From assembly GCA_036488875.1 (NCBI GenBank), contig DASXGW010000005.1, positions 1 to 64,000 on the forward strand: a stretch of DNA of 64,000 nt, read 5' to 3'. The position numbers were made by a program, and so were the translations under genes. This DNA comes from Candidatus Baltobacteraceae bacterium (GTDB lineage: Bacteria; Vulcanimicrobiota; Vulcanimicrobiia; Vulcanimicrobiales; Vulcanimicrobiaceae). This document shows, piece after piece, positions 43,913 through 52,416 of this stretch; the stretch's first letter is position 1; every line of letters starts with the position of its first letter. The notes beneath the pieces were generated by a model that saw only the letters and a program-made list of their open reading frames with translations, did not search any database and was not told where the DNA came from.

Positions 43913-43931
43913 TTCAATTCCATATTCATAG

Positions 43932-44966
43932 ATGAGCGAATTAACAGAAAAACTCGACGATCTTCATCGCCGCTTCGAAGTCGCTTTGACCGCAGCTTCG
44001 GACGAGCGCGCTTTGGAGGATGCCCGCATCGAGTTTCTCGGCCGCAGCGGCCACGTGACGCTCCTGCGGCGTGCCATCGGATCGCTGCCGGCGGCGGAGC
44101 GCCCCGGCGCCGGAAAGACGATCAACGACGCGGTCGCGACTATGGAGGCCGCGCTCGCAAAGGCGCAGATGCGTCTGCAGGATCGCGCCTTCGAAGCCGA
44201 ACTCGCCGCCAACATCGACGTGACGTTTCCCTCGATCCTTCCGGCTGCGGGCGCCATTCATCCGATCCGCCGGATCACCGAAGACGTGTGCGCGTATTTT
44301 GCGCGTCACGGTTTTGCGATCGTGCTCGGTCCGGAGGTCGAACCCGACTACTATAACTTCGACGCGCTCAACATTCCGGCCGATCATCCGGCGCGCGAGG
44401 GCTTCGATTCGTTCTGGCTCAGCAACGCGCTGCTGTTACGCCCGCACACGTCGCCGATGCAAATTCGAACGATGCAGCAGCATAAACCGCCGGTCGCGAT
44501 CTTGGCACCGGGCAAGTGTTACCGCCGCGACGCAGTCGACGCGCGCCACTCGTTCCAGTTCCATCAAATCGAAGGGCTGCTCGTCGCCGAGGACGTCCAC
44601 TTCGGCCATCTCAAAGGGATGCTCACCGGCATGTGCCGCGCGCTCTTCGGACCCGAACAAAGCGTGCGTTTCCGCCCGTCGTTCTTTCCGTTTACCGAGC
44701 CGAGCGCCGAAGTCGACACGACTTGTCCTCGCTGCAAAGGCATGGCCGCGCAATGCGGCATGTGCGGCGGATCGGGTTGGATCGAGCTGGGCGGCTCCGG
44801 CATGGTTCATCCGAACGTGCTGCGCGAGGTCGGATACGATCCCGACCGCTATTCCGGCTGGGCGTTTGGTTTCGGCGTGGAGCGCTTGGGCTTGACGCGT
44901 TACGAGGTCGACGACATCCGCCGCTTCGTCAACAGCGACCCCGATTTCTTACGGCAGCTGCAGTAA
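43932..44966 (+). CDS. pheS: phenylalanyl-tRNA synthetase alpha subunit
   Basis: The 344-aa protein has the N-terminal coiled-coil tRNA-binding arm and class II motifs: HPIRRITEDV, GPEVEPDYYNFDALNIPADHPAR, FRPSFFPFTEPSAEVD and the final WAFGFGVERLGLTRYEVDDIR. It contains a Cys-rich TCPRCKGMAAQCGMCGGSG insertion. It forms the alpha2-beta2 enzyme with pheT, 1 base downstream. Confidence 0.97.
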   Translation: MSELTEKLDDLHRRFEVALTAASDERALEDARIEFLGRSGHVTLLRRAIGSLPAAERPGAGKTINDAVATMEAALAKAQMRLQDRAFEAELAANIDVTFPSILPAAGAIHPIRRITEDVCAYFARHGFAIVLGPEVEPDYYNFDALNIPADHPAREGFDSFWLSNALLLRPHTSPMQIRTMQQHKPPVAILAPGKCYRRDAVDARHSFQFHQIEGLLVAEDVHFGHLKGMLTGMCRALFGPEQSVRFRPSFFPFTEPSAEVDTTCPRCKGMAAQCGMCGGSGWIELGGSGMVHPNVLREVGYDPDRYSGWAFGFGVERLGLTRYEVDDIRRFVNSDPDFLRQLQ

Positions 44967-44967
44967 T

Positions 44968-47292
44968 ATGCGCGTTCCGATTTCTTGGCTTCGAGAGTAC
45001 GTCGATCTGCCGCGCGACACCGATGAGATCGCGCATCGTTTGGCCATGCTCGGCTTTCCCGTCGAGGACGTCGTCAGGCGCCCGAAGATTACCGGCGTGG
45101 TCGTCGGAAAAATCGTGCGGCTCGAAAAGCATCCCAACGCCGACCGCCTCCAAGTCGGAACCATCGACGTCGGCAACGAGAAGCCGCTGACGATCGCCAC
45201 CGCGGCGACCAACGTCGCGGCCGGACAAGTGATTCCGGTGGCGACGATCGGCGCACGGCTGCCGCAGCTGACTATCGAGCCGCGCAAGATGCGCGGCATC
45301 GCGTCGGAAGGCATGATGGTCTCGGCCGACGAGCTCGCGCTGCCGTCCGAATGGTTCGAAGACGGCATCATGCAGCTCGAGCCGAACGCAAAAATCGGCG
45401 GTCACGTCGTGGCCGCCTACGGACTCGACGACGACGTTCTCGAGGTCGAGGTCACGAGCAATCGGGTCGACGCCATGAGCGTCATCGGCCTCGCGCGCGA
45501 GCTCGCCGCTTCGTACGGCGTCGAGCTGCGCTTACCGCCGGCGCCCAATCCCGGTACGCGCGACGAACCCGCAGGTCACGCGGTCGACGTCGCGATCGAA
45601 TCGCCGGACTGCCGCCGTTTCGTCGCACAGCGCTTCGACGGCATTACTGCGGGACCGGCGCCGGCGTGGATGCGCATTAAGCTGGCGCTTGCGGGGCAGC
45701 GACCGATCGGCAAACTCGTCGACGTTTCGAACTACGTCATGCTCGAAACCGGCCAGCCGCTGCACTTTTACGATGCGAAGAAGATCTCGGGGGACCGGCT
45801 GATCGTTCGCGACGGACGCGAAGGCGAAAAGACCGTGACGCTCGACGACGTCGAGCGCACGTTGTCGGCGCAGTCGCTGGTGATCGCCGACGACCGGCAA
45901 ACGCTCTGCTTGGCGGGCTTGATGGGCGCCGCAGCCGGTGAAGTCGACGATTCGACGACCGGCATCGTCCTCGAAGCTGCGAATTTCAACGGCGCGCGCG
46001 TTCGGCGCATGAGCAAAGCACTCGGCCTTCGCAGCGAAGCGTCCTCGCGACACGAAAAGTCGCTACCGCTCGCACTGACCGATGCCGGCGCGGCGCGCGC
46101 CGCGCAGTTGCTCGTCGAGCTCGGTGCGACGGCGTATCGTCCGCACGCTTTCGGCGACGCGATCGAGCCTCAGCCTCGGATCGAGCTGAAACTGTCCGAC
46201 GTCAAGCGTCTGCTCGGCATCGACATCCCGGGCGACCGCGTCGCGGCGCATTTGCGTTCGCTGGGCTGCAGTGTCGAACGGCGCGACGGCATGGTCGACG
46301 TGACGCCGCCGCCGTGGCGAAACGACCTGACCATTCCAGCCGACGCCATCGAAGAGATCGCGCGAGTCGAAGGCTATGAGAACATTCCCGCGGTCGAGCC
46401 GTCCGTGCCCGCGCACGACATCTCGAGCGCGCAGTACGCGCTCGAGAATCGCGTCGCCGCGGAGCTCGATGCGTTGGGATACTACGAGATCGTCACGTAC
46501 TCGCTGGTCGGGCGCCGCTGGGCGGACTCGGTGGAAGTGCTCGATCCGCTCTCCGAAGATCAGCGCTATCTGCGCACGTCGATACTGCCGGCGATGCTCG
46601 AGTACTTCGCAAAATACGACGCACCGGTGCGCGTTTTTGAAGCCGGCCATACTTTTCGAAGCGAGAACGGCCACATCGTCGAGTCGGCGGTCGTAACGTT
46701 CGGATTCACGTCCGAGCCTGCCGGCGATCCGGAGTGGTACGACTCGGCGTTTCTCCGGCTCAAAGGCGATGCGGAAGCGCTGCTGCGCCGGGTCACCGGC
46801 CGCGATGCCGAGGTGTCGCGCGACGTACGCGAGGGATTCCATCTTGGTAAAACGGGCGTGCTGATCGTCGACGGTCACGAAGTCGCTCAGCTTGGGCGGC
46901 TGGATCCGCGCAACACCGCGGCGGCCGGCGTGCGTCTGCCGGCGTATGCCTGCACCGTGCTGCTCGACCGGTTGCCGGAGTACCGCATCCCGCAGTACGT
47001 CCCGCCGCCGAAGTTCCCGTCGACCTATCGCGACCTCGCGCTGGAAGTCGACCTCGAGTTAACGGCGGCAGACGTCGAGCGCTCGGTTGCCGAAACCCTA
47101 GGACAGATGTGTACCGGCGTCCGGGTGTTCGACGAGTATCGCGGTCCGCAAGTACGAACCGGCCAGAAGAGTCTCGCGGTGAGGATCACCTTGCAGCGCT
47201 TCGACGGAACGATCACCGACGAGGAAGCCGACTCGGCCATCGAGCGCGTGCTCGTCGCCCTGCGCGAACGCGGAGCCGTCATCCGTCAGTGA
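44968..47292 (+). CDS. pheT: phenylalanyl-tRNA synthetase beta subunit
   Basis: The 774-aa protein has the full domain order: N-terminal core (MRVPISWLREYVDLP), EMAP-like tRNA-binding domain (about 40-150), B3/B4 editing domain, B5, the catalytic-like core (LENRVAAELDALGYYEIVTYS) and the C-terminal anticodon-binding domain (FPSTYRDLALEVD). It edits mischarged Tyr-tRNA-Phe. Its stop overlaps the cvpA GTG. Confidence 0.97.
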   Translation: MRVPISWLREYVDLPRDTDEIAHRLAMLGFPVEDVVRRPKITGVVVGKIVRLEKHPNADRLQVGTIDVGNEKPLTIATAATNVAAGQVIPVATIGARLPQLTIEPRKMRGIASEGMMVSADELALPSEWFEDGIMQLEPNAKIGGHVVAAYGLDDDVLEVEVTSNRVDAMSVIGLARELAASYGVELRLPPAPNPGTRDEPAGHAVDVAIESPDCRRFVAQRFDGITAGPAPAWMRIKLALAGQRPIGKLVDVSNYVMLETGQPLHFYDAKKISGDRLIVRDGREGEKTVTLDDVERTLSAQSLVIADDRQTLCLAGLMGAAAGEVDDSTTGIVLEAANFNGARVRRMSKALGLRSEASSRHEKSLPLALTDAGAARAAQLLVELGATAYRPHAFGDAIEPQPRIELKLSDVKRLLGIDIPGDRVAAHLRSLGCSVERRDGMVDVTPPPWRNDLTIPADAIEEIARVEGYENIPAVEPSVPAHDISSAQYALENRVAAELDALGYYEIVTYSLVGRRWADSVEVLDPLSEDQRYLRTSILPAMLEYFAKYDAPVRVFEAGHTFRSENGHIVESAVVTFGFTSEPAGDPEWYDSAFLRLKGDAEALLRRVTGRDAEVSRDVREGFHLGKTGVLIVDGHEVAQLGRLDPRNTAAAGVRLPAYACTVLLDRLPEYRIPQYVPPPKFPSTYRDLALEVDLELTAADVERSVAETLGQMCTGVRVFDEYRGPQVRTGQKSLAVRITLQRFDGTITDEEADSAIERVLVALRERGAVIRQ

Positions 47293-47831
47293 TCGGCGCC
47301 TTTGCGTGGGCCGATATCGTGATCTTCGCCGTGCTCGCGGTCACGACGTACCGCGGTTACGTGCGCGGATTCATTACCGAGCTGGCCGGGATCGTCGCAC
47401 TCGTCGCCGCACTGGTCGTTCCTTGGTACTACAACGGCATTCTCGACGGGCCGATCCACAGCGTCACCGGCCTTGCCGTTCCGCTCGCACACGTCGCCGG
47501 CATGGCCATTTCGGGAATCGCGGCCTACATCGTCGTCCTGATCGTCGCGAGCTTTCTCTCGCGCGTCAAATCGGTGCCGGTACTGGGGTTAGGCAACGCG
47601 CTCGGCGGCGCGGCCGTCGGATTCGCCAAAGGCGCAATCTTAGTGTGGCTCGTTCTTTTCGTCGCCCTGTACTTTCCGCTGACGGTGCCGATTCGATCGA
47701 GCCTGCATCAGTCGCGCCTCGCGCCGTTCTTCGTCGCGTTCGACGGGAACATCGACCACGCGGTCATGGCCACGATTCCGGCATTTGCCCTACCTCTGGT
47801 ATTGCCGTTCTTCAAACGTCACCACGTCTAG
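47289..47831 (+). CDS. cvpA: CvpA-family membrane protein
   Basis: The 180-aa protein starts at GTG 47289 (GTGA overlap with pheT) with about four TM segments and the CvpA features ADIVIFAVLAVTTYRGYVRGFI and GLGNALGGAAVGFAKGAIL. CvpA proteins affect envelope homeostasis and colicin V production in E. coli; exact role unclear. Position directly after pheT supports co-transcription. Its end overlaps the convergent gene by 4 bases. Confidence 0.87.
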   Translation: MIGAFAWADIVIFAVLAVTTYRGYVRGFITELAGIVALVAALVVPWYYNGILDGPIHSVTGLAVPLAHVAGMAISGIAAYIVVLIVASFLSRVKSVPVLGLGNALGGAAVGFAKGAILVWLVLFVALYFPLTVPIRSSLHQSRLAPFFVAFDGNIDHAVMATIPAFALPLVLPFFKRHHV

Positions 47832-48514
47832 TGCGCGCGCGCGCAGATCGTTGCGACGCGCACGATCTCGTCGGACGCTCGCGCTTCGAGCTGCGCCGTC
47901 GTCGCCTTATGGCTCGGCGAAGCAACCCATCGCGGCGACCCGCCTGGTCCTTCCGAAAGACCGGCGCCCGCAAGGGGCCCGGGCGTCTCCACGGGAGCCG
48001 GCTGTGCGTCCGGATCGGGAGCGGTCGATACGGAGCCAAAGCCCTCCATGAATTTCGGAAAATCCCTCATCATCTTGCCTAGCTCGGCAGTGTCCATCAT
48101 CCCATAGATCGCGTTGAGCTTTTGCTTCTGCGACGTTTCCACGTTTTGCAGAGCCGCTTTGACGTGGTCGGCAGTCCGCTCGTCATCGGTTTGCGGATTC
48201 GCCGGAAATTTCTTGGCATCGGCGAGAAGGCCGTCGATGAGGGCCAGGTTGTGAACCAGCGCCAAGCTGGCATTTTCCGTCTGAAGGCGAGCCACTCCAT
48301 CGGAAGGGTTGTGCATCATCTTCGTGAGAGCTTGCGCTCCATTGGCGATGACCTGATCGTTTCTTATCAAACCGACTAGCACGGGTGCTACCGTTTGCCG
48401 CAGCGTCGTGCAGAGCGCACTTTGCGAATGCACCTCGATGATCTGCTTCGGCGGTGCAGACTCCGAGGGCTGGGGAGTGCTCACCGCTATCGCAAGGAGG
48501 ATGGCTGCAACCAT
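47828..48514 (-). CDS. exported hypothetical protein
   Basis: The 228-aa protein has a short signal peptide (MVAAILLAIAVSTPQPSESA) and a helical mature part (about 25-150) followed by a Pro/Gly-rich tail. GGGAGG lies 7 bases before ATG 48514, supporting the start. Two cysteines at the ends may pair. No family recognised. It follows the esterase gene by 19 bases on the same strand. Confidence 0.72.
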   Translation of the reverse strand: MVAAILLAIAVSTPQPSESAPPKQIIEVHSQSALCTTLRQTVAPVLVGLIRNDQVIANGAQALTKMMHNPSDGVARLQTENASLALVHNLALIDGLLADAKKFPANPQTDDERTADHVKAALQNVETSQKQKLNAIYGMMDTAELGKMMRDFPKFMEGFGSVSTAPDPDAQPAPVETPGPLAGAGLSEGPGGSPRWVASPSHKATTAQLEARASDEIVRVATICARAH

Positions 48515-48533
48515 CGAGACACCTCCCGTCGGC

Positions 48534-49241
48534 TTAATAGAACCGGCGAACCGCTTCGTTCCACCACGGCCAATCGTGACCGAAAACGCCGGGCCAAATC
48601 TCGCAGTGATTCGGGACGCCTTTACTCCATAGCAACGTCGAGAAGTCGCGGTTCTGCTGCACGAGGGAGTCGTGCTCGCCCGTCGCGATCGTCCATTGCA
48701 CTGCGCGCAGGCGATCGATCCATTCGCCGTTCATATTCGGGACGTACGCCGTCGGACAGTTGAAGTAACAGTTATCGTCCCAATAACCGTTGACGAAACG
48801 GTGAATGTCGTAGATTCCCGACAAGCAGACCGCCTTGCTGACGAGCCCTGGATAGCGCGCCGCGAAGTTCGCCGCGTGGTACGCGCCGAAACTGCAGCCG
48901 AACACGCCCATGTCGCCTCGGTTTGCGACGTTTTGCACGTGCGGTGCGAACTCGTCGCGCAGATACGCATCGTACTGCGTCTGACGAAGCGCCCGGTACG
49001 ACGGCGGCGCGCCGTCGTTGTACCAACTCTCGGCGTCGACGGAATCGACGCAAAAGAGCTGAACGAACCCGGCGTCGACTTTATCGGTAAGGTAGCCGAC
49101 CGTATTCTGGTCTTCGTATTGATGGAAGCTGCCCATCGACGTTGGGAAAAAGATCACCGGGAAGCCGCGGTCCCCGAAGCGCAAGAAATCCATCTGGCGC
49201 TGTAAGGACTGGCTAAACCAGGACCCCTGTTGGCGGTTCAT
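48534..49241 (-). CDS. alpha/beta-hydrolase esterase (COG4947-like)
   Basis: The 235-aa protein has the nucleophile elbow GCSFGAYHA and FGHDWPWW near the end with the likely His-Asp. It begins MNRQQGSWFSQSLQRQMDFL, with no signal peptide. The pattern matches the esterase family often found beside ATP-grasp/GCS2 ligase genes. ATG 49241; longer reading upstream is the complement of the ligase gene. It is divergent from the ATP-grasp gene with 57 bases between starts. Within a ligase cluster it could act as a thioesterase, esterase or releasing enzyme. Confidence 0.87.
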   Translation of the reverse strand: MNRQQGSWFSQSLQRQMDFLRFGDRGFPVIFFPTSMGSFHQYEDQNTVGYLTDKVDAGFVQLFCVDSVDAESWYNDGAPPSYRALRQTQYDAYLRDEFAPHVQNVANRGDMGVFGCSFGAYHAANFAARYPGLVSKAVCLSGIYDIHRFVNGYWDDNCYFNCPTAYVPNMNGEWIDRLRAVQWTIATGEHDSLVQQNRDFSTLLWSKGVPNHCEIWPGVFGHDWPWWNEAVRRFY

Positions 49242-49298
49242 CGCTGGCCCGTTTCGGGCGCGCGTAGGGGCGCGCCTTCGTGCCTTGAATCTCCCTCT

Positions 49299-50273
49299 AT
49301 GGCACACGCACGCTCGAATCGCATCGGCATCCTCTTCGGTATGGAGGACACCTTCCCGTGGGCTTTGATGAACGCGATCACCACCCGGTCGGCGGGCGAA
49401 TTCGAGGGGTGTCCGGTAGAGCTTTCCTATCTGCACGACAAGCAGAACTTCAACTATGCGGCGATCCTCGACCGTATCAGCCACGACGTCAAGTTCTATC
49501 GCGTATATCTAAAATGCGCCGCCGCACGCGGCGTCGTCGTCGTGAACAATCCGTACTGGTGGACCGCCGACGATAAGTTCTTCAACAACCTCGTCGCCGA
49601 TTCGGTCGGCGTCGCGACGCCAAAAACCGTACTGCTGCCGCCCAAGGAGCATCCGCCCGGAACGCAAGCGACGTCGTTTCGCAACATGCGCTTCATCAAC
49701 TGGAGCGAAGTCTTCGGTTACTTAGGGTTCCCGATTTTTATGAAGCCGGCGGACGGCGGCGGATGGCGCGACGTACACAAATGCGACACCCCCGAAGAGT
49801 TCTTCGCCGCCTACGACAGCTCGCGCGATCTTTGCATGATGGCGCAAGAGGCGATCGACTTTACCGAGTACTTCCGACTTTACGTACTCGGGCGCTCGCG
49901 CGTCCACATCATGCGCTACGATCCCGGTGCGCCGATACACGAGCGTTACGTGAAGGACGCTCCGCCGATTCATCTTGAGATGGAGGCGCGGCTGCGCCGC
50001 GACGGTATCGCACTGTGCGAAGCGCTGGGCTACGACATGAATACGGTCGAGTTTGCGGTGCGCGACGGCATTCCGTACGCGATCGACTTCATGAATCCGT
50101 CGCCCGATGCCGAACGCGCGTCGGTCGGCGAAGAAAACTTTAACTGGGTCGTCGAGAACATGGCCGACGTGTTGATCGATCGCTGCCGGAATCCGCGGCC
50201 GTTCGAAACGACTGGCGTGTGGCCCAAGACGCTCGTCGACGGCAGCGGCTCGGCGCCGATCTCGGTGCATTAG
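49299..50273 (+). CDS. ATP-grasp ligase (RimK-like), first gene of an amidoligase cluster
   Basis: The 324-aa protein has the ATP-grasp central Lys region (FPIFMKPADGGGWRDVHKC) and the metal-binding end (NTVEFAVRDGIPYAIDFMNPSPD, with E and D-x-N). Such enzymes form an acyl phosphate and join it to an amine. No signal. ATG 49299 gives MAHARSNRIGILFGMEDTFP; its Shine-Dalgarno is weak. It leads a plus-strand series with GCS2, amidotransferase and a permuted ATP-grasp. Substrate unknown. Confidence 0.85.
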   Translation: MAHARSNRIGILFGMEDTFPWALMNAITTRSAGEFEGCPVELSYLHDKQNFNYAAILDRISHDVKFYRVYLKCAAARGVVVVNNPYWWTADDKFFNNLVADSVGVATPKTVLLPPKEHPPGTQATSFRNMRFINWSEVFGYLGFPIFMKPADGGGWRDVHKCDTPEEFFAAYDSSRDLCMMAQEAIDFTEYFRLYVLGRSRVHIMRYDPGAPIHERYVKDAPPIHLEMEARLRRDGIALCEALGYDMNTVEFAVRDGIPYAIDFMNPSPDAERASVGEENFNWVVENMADVLIDRCRNPRPFETTGVWPKTLVDGSGSAPISVH

Positions 50274-50281
50274 GTAGCGCT

Positions 50282-51400
50282 GTGACGGCAATCGCGGTGC
50301 CCACCTTCACGCTGGGTATCGAAGAAGAGTTCCAGGTCATCGATCCGGAGACGCGCGAGCTGCGCTCGCATCTCGCCGAAATGTTCGCGCAAGGCGAGCA
50401 AACCATGGGCGAACAGATCAAGCGCGAGATGCATCAGCCGGTGATCGAGGTCGGCACCAACATCTGCGCCGACATGCGCGACGCGCGTCGAGAAGTGACC
50501 AAGCTGCGCACGGAAATCGTGCGGCTCGCGCGGCAAAACGGAATGCGCGTCGCGGCGGCGGGAACGCATCCGTTCACGCACTGGTCGAACGTCGAGATCA
50601 CCGATCACGAACGCTACGCCAAGCTGATCTACGATCTGCAGATGGTCGCGCGCGCAAACTTGATTTTTGGATTGCACGTTCACGTCGCCGTCGAGGATCC
50701 CGACACCCGCATCCACATCATGAACGCCGTGCGGTACTTCTTGCCGCATATTTTTGCGCTCTCGGTGAACTCGCCGTTCTGGTGCGGCACCAACACGGGT
50801 TGGAAGAGCTACCGCGCGAAAGTCTTCGAGCGCTTCCCGCGCACCGGCATTCCGGATTACTTCGGCTCGGCGGCGGAGTACGAAGACTTCGTCAAGACGC
50901 TGGTCGTGACCGGCTGCATCGACAACGCGAAGAAGATCTGGTGGGACGTGCGTCCTCATCCATTCTTTCCGACGCTCGAATACCGCATCTGCGACGTTCC
51001 GATGCGCATCGACGAGACGCTGTGTTTTGCGGCGCTCTTCCAGGCGTTGACGTACAAACTTTACCGTCTGTTCAGCCGCAATCAAGGTTGGCGCCTCTAC
51101 CGCCGCTCGCTCATTGCCGAGAACAAGCAGCGGGCCGCGCGGTGGGGAATCGACGGAAAGCTCGTCGATTTGGGTAAACGCGTCGAGATTCCCACGGAGT
51201 CGCTAATGCAGGAGCTGCTGGCGTTCATCGACGACGTCGTCGACGATCTGGGTTCCCGTGAAGAAGTGAACTACGTCTACGAGATCATCCAGCGGCGAAC
51301 CGGCGCGGACCGGCAGCTGGCCGTCTACGAACAGACCGGCAGCTTGCAAGCAGTGGTAGACTATATCGTCAGTGAAACGGAACAAGGATTAACGGTTTGA
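50282..51400 (+). CDS. carboxylate-amine ligase, GCS2 family (COG2170)
   Basis: The 372-aa protein starts TLGIEEEFQVIDPETRELRS, the GCS2/YbdK-type start with the metal-binding Glu residues, and contains GLHVHVAVED and NSPFWCGTNTGWKSYRAKVF. It belongs to the glutamate-cysteine ligase superfamily and would make a gamma-glutamyl-type or other amide bond. GTG 50282, 8 bases after the ATP-grasp stop. Its stop overlaps the next start (TTGA). Confidence 0.9.
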   Translation: MTAIAVPTFTLGIEEEFQVIDPETRELRSHLAEMFAQGEQTMGEQIKREMHQPVIEVGTNICADMRDARREVTKLRTEIVRLARQNGMRVAAAGTHPFTHWSNVEITDHERYAKLIYDLQMVARANLIFGLHVHVAVEDPDTRIHIMNAVRYFLPHIFALSVNSPFWCGTNTGWKSYRAKVFERFPRTGIPDYFGSAAEYEDFVKTLVVTGCIDNAKKIWWDVRPHPFFPTLEYRICDVPMRIDETLCFAALFQALTYKLYRLFSRNQGWRLYRRSLIAENKQRAARWGIDGKLVDLGKRVEIPTESLMQELLAFIDDVVDDLGSREEVNYVYEIIQRRTGADRQLAVYEQTGSLQAVVDYIVSETEQGLTV

Positions 51401-52416
51401 GCGCAACGTTCGCATATCTACGGCCGCAAACGGCGGAGGAAATTCCCACTCCCGGTCCCGAGTTCGTCGACGTCGCCGTGCTCGACATGAATCACGCCCA
51501 CCACAACGCCGGGCACGATTCGATCGTCGGCCTGGTACGGCGTCTGTCCGCGGATATGGCTTCGAGCCTGGAGTCGGAGCGCCTGACCGTGCGTCTCACG
51601 TCGTACGACGTTCGCCGGCTCTCGCTGCTTCCGCGACTGCACGACGGTCCGTCGCTGATTTTGGGAACCGGCGGTCCCGGGCATCTGGATCCGCGACTCA
51701 ACCGCCGTGACGCCGTCGACGAAGGCGAGATTCTGGAGTCGGCGGAGTGGGAAGAACCGCTCTTCGATTTCTTCGACGCCGTCGACCGGCACGATACCGC
51801 GATGTTCTACGCCGTCTGCCATTCGTTCGGTCTGCTCTGCCGGTGGTCCGGAATCGCCGAGCCCACCCTACGCGGCGAGCGAAAGGGCGGGCCCAGCATA
51901 GGGATCGTCGATAACGTGCTGACGCCGCAAGCGCTCGAGCATCCTTGGTTCGCGCGCCTCGCGTCACACCTGCCCGACGGCAAACATCTTCCCGTCGTCG
52001 ACTCGCGCCATTACGACTTAATCCCCACGCGTAAGCGTTTTCCGCGCGGCGTCGTGCCGGTCGCTTTCGAAACGCAAGCCGGCGGCGAGCCGGGCGATGC
52101 GCTGACGATGGTCGAGTTCGCGCGCAAGCGCAACGGCACGCCGCGCGTCTTCGCGGTGAACCATCATCCGGAGATTCCCGACGCCGCCGAGCTCTCCGAA
52201 CTGCTCGAACGCAAGCTGCGCGAAGGCGAAGTCTCGCAAGACTGGTATGCGAGCCGAGCCGCGCTGGTCGAACGGCTGCAGCGCAACGATCACAGCGAGC
52301 CGGCGCGGCTGCTCGCCGCGGGTTATTCGTTCGCGTTTTTGGTGCGTGACGGTCTGAAGGATCTCATCGAAGATCGCAGGCAGCGGCGTGGACGCACGGT
52401 ATCGAGCGCTCTTTAA
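51397..52416 (+). CDS. class-I glutamine amidotransferase-like protein
   Basis: The 339-aa protein has a nucleophile-elbow Cys141 in FYAVCHSFGLL and a downstream VNHHPEIPD, matching the Cys-His-Glu triad of class-I amidotransferases. Extra N- and C-terminal helices make it longer than a bare domain. It may supply ammonia or hydrolyse a gamma-glutamyl bond (as in PuuD-type hydrolases). TTG 51397 overlaps the GCS2 stop. Its end overlaps the next gene by 29 bases. Confidence 0.85.
   Translation: MSATFAYLRPQTAEEIPTPGPEFVDVAVLDMNHAHHNAGHDSIVGLVRRLSADMASSLESERLTVRLTSYDVRRLSLLPRLHDGPSLILGTGGPGHLDPRLNRRDAVDEGEILESAEWEEPLFDFFDAVDRHDTAMFYAVCHSFGLLCRWSGIAEPTLRGERKGGPSIGIVDNVLTPQALEHPWFARLASHLPDGKHLPVVDSRHYDLIPTRKRFPRGVVPVAFETQAGGEPGDALTMVEFARKRNGTPRVFAVNHHPEIPDAAELSELLERKLREGEVSQDWYASRAALVERLQRNDHSEPARLLAAGYSFAFLVRDGLKDLIEDRRQRRGRTVSSAL

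Noticed and set aside
43622-43931. T-box or Phe leader-peptide attenuator before pheS
   Set aside because: No T-box core (GGUGGUACCGCG-like) is visible; the small ORF has only two Phe codons and matches the YqzL core.
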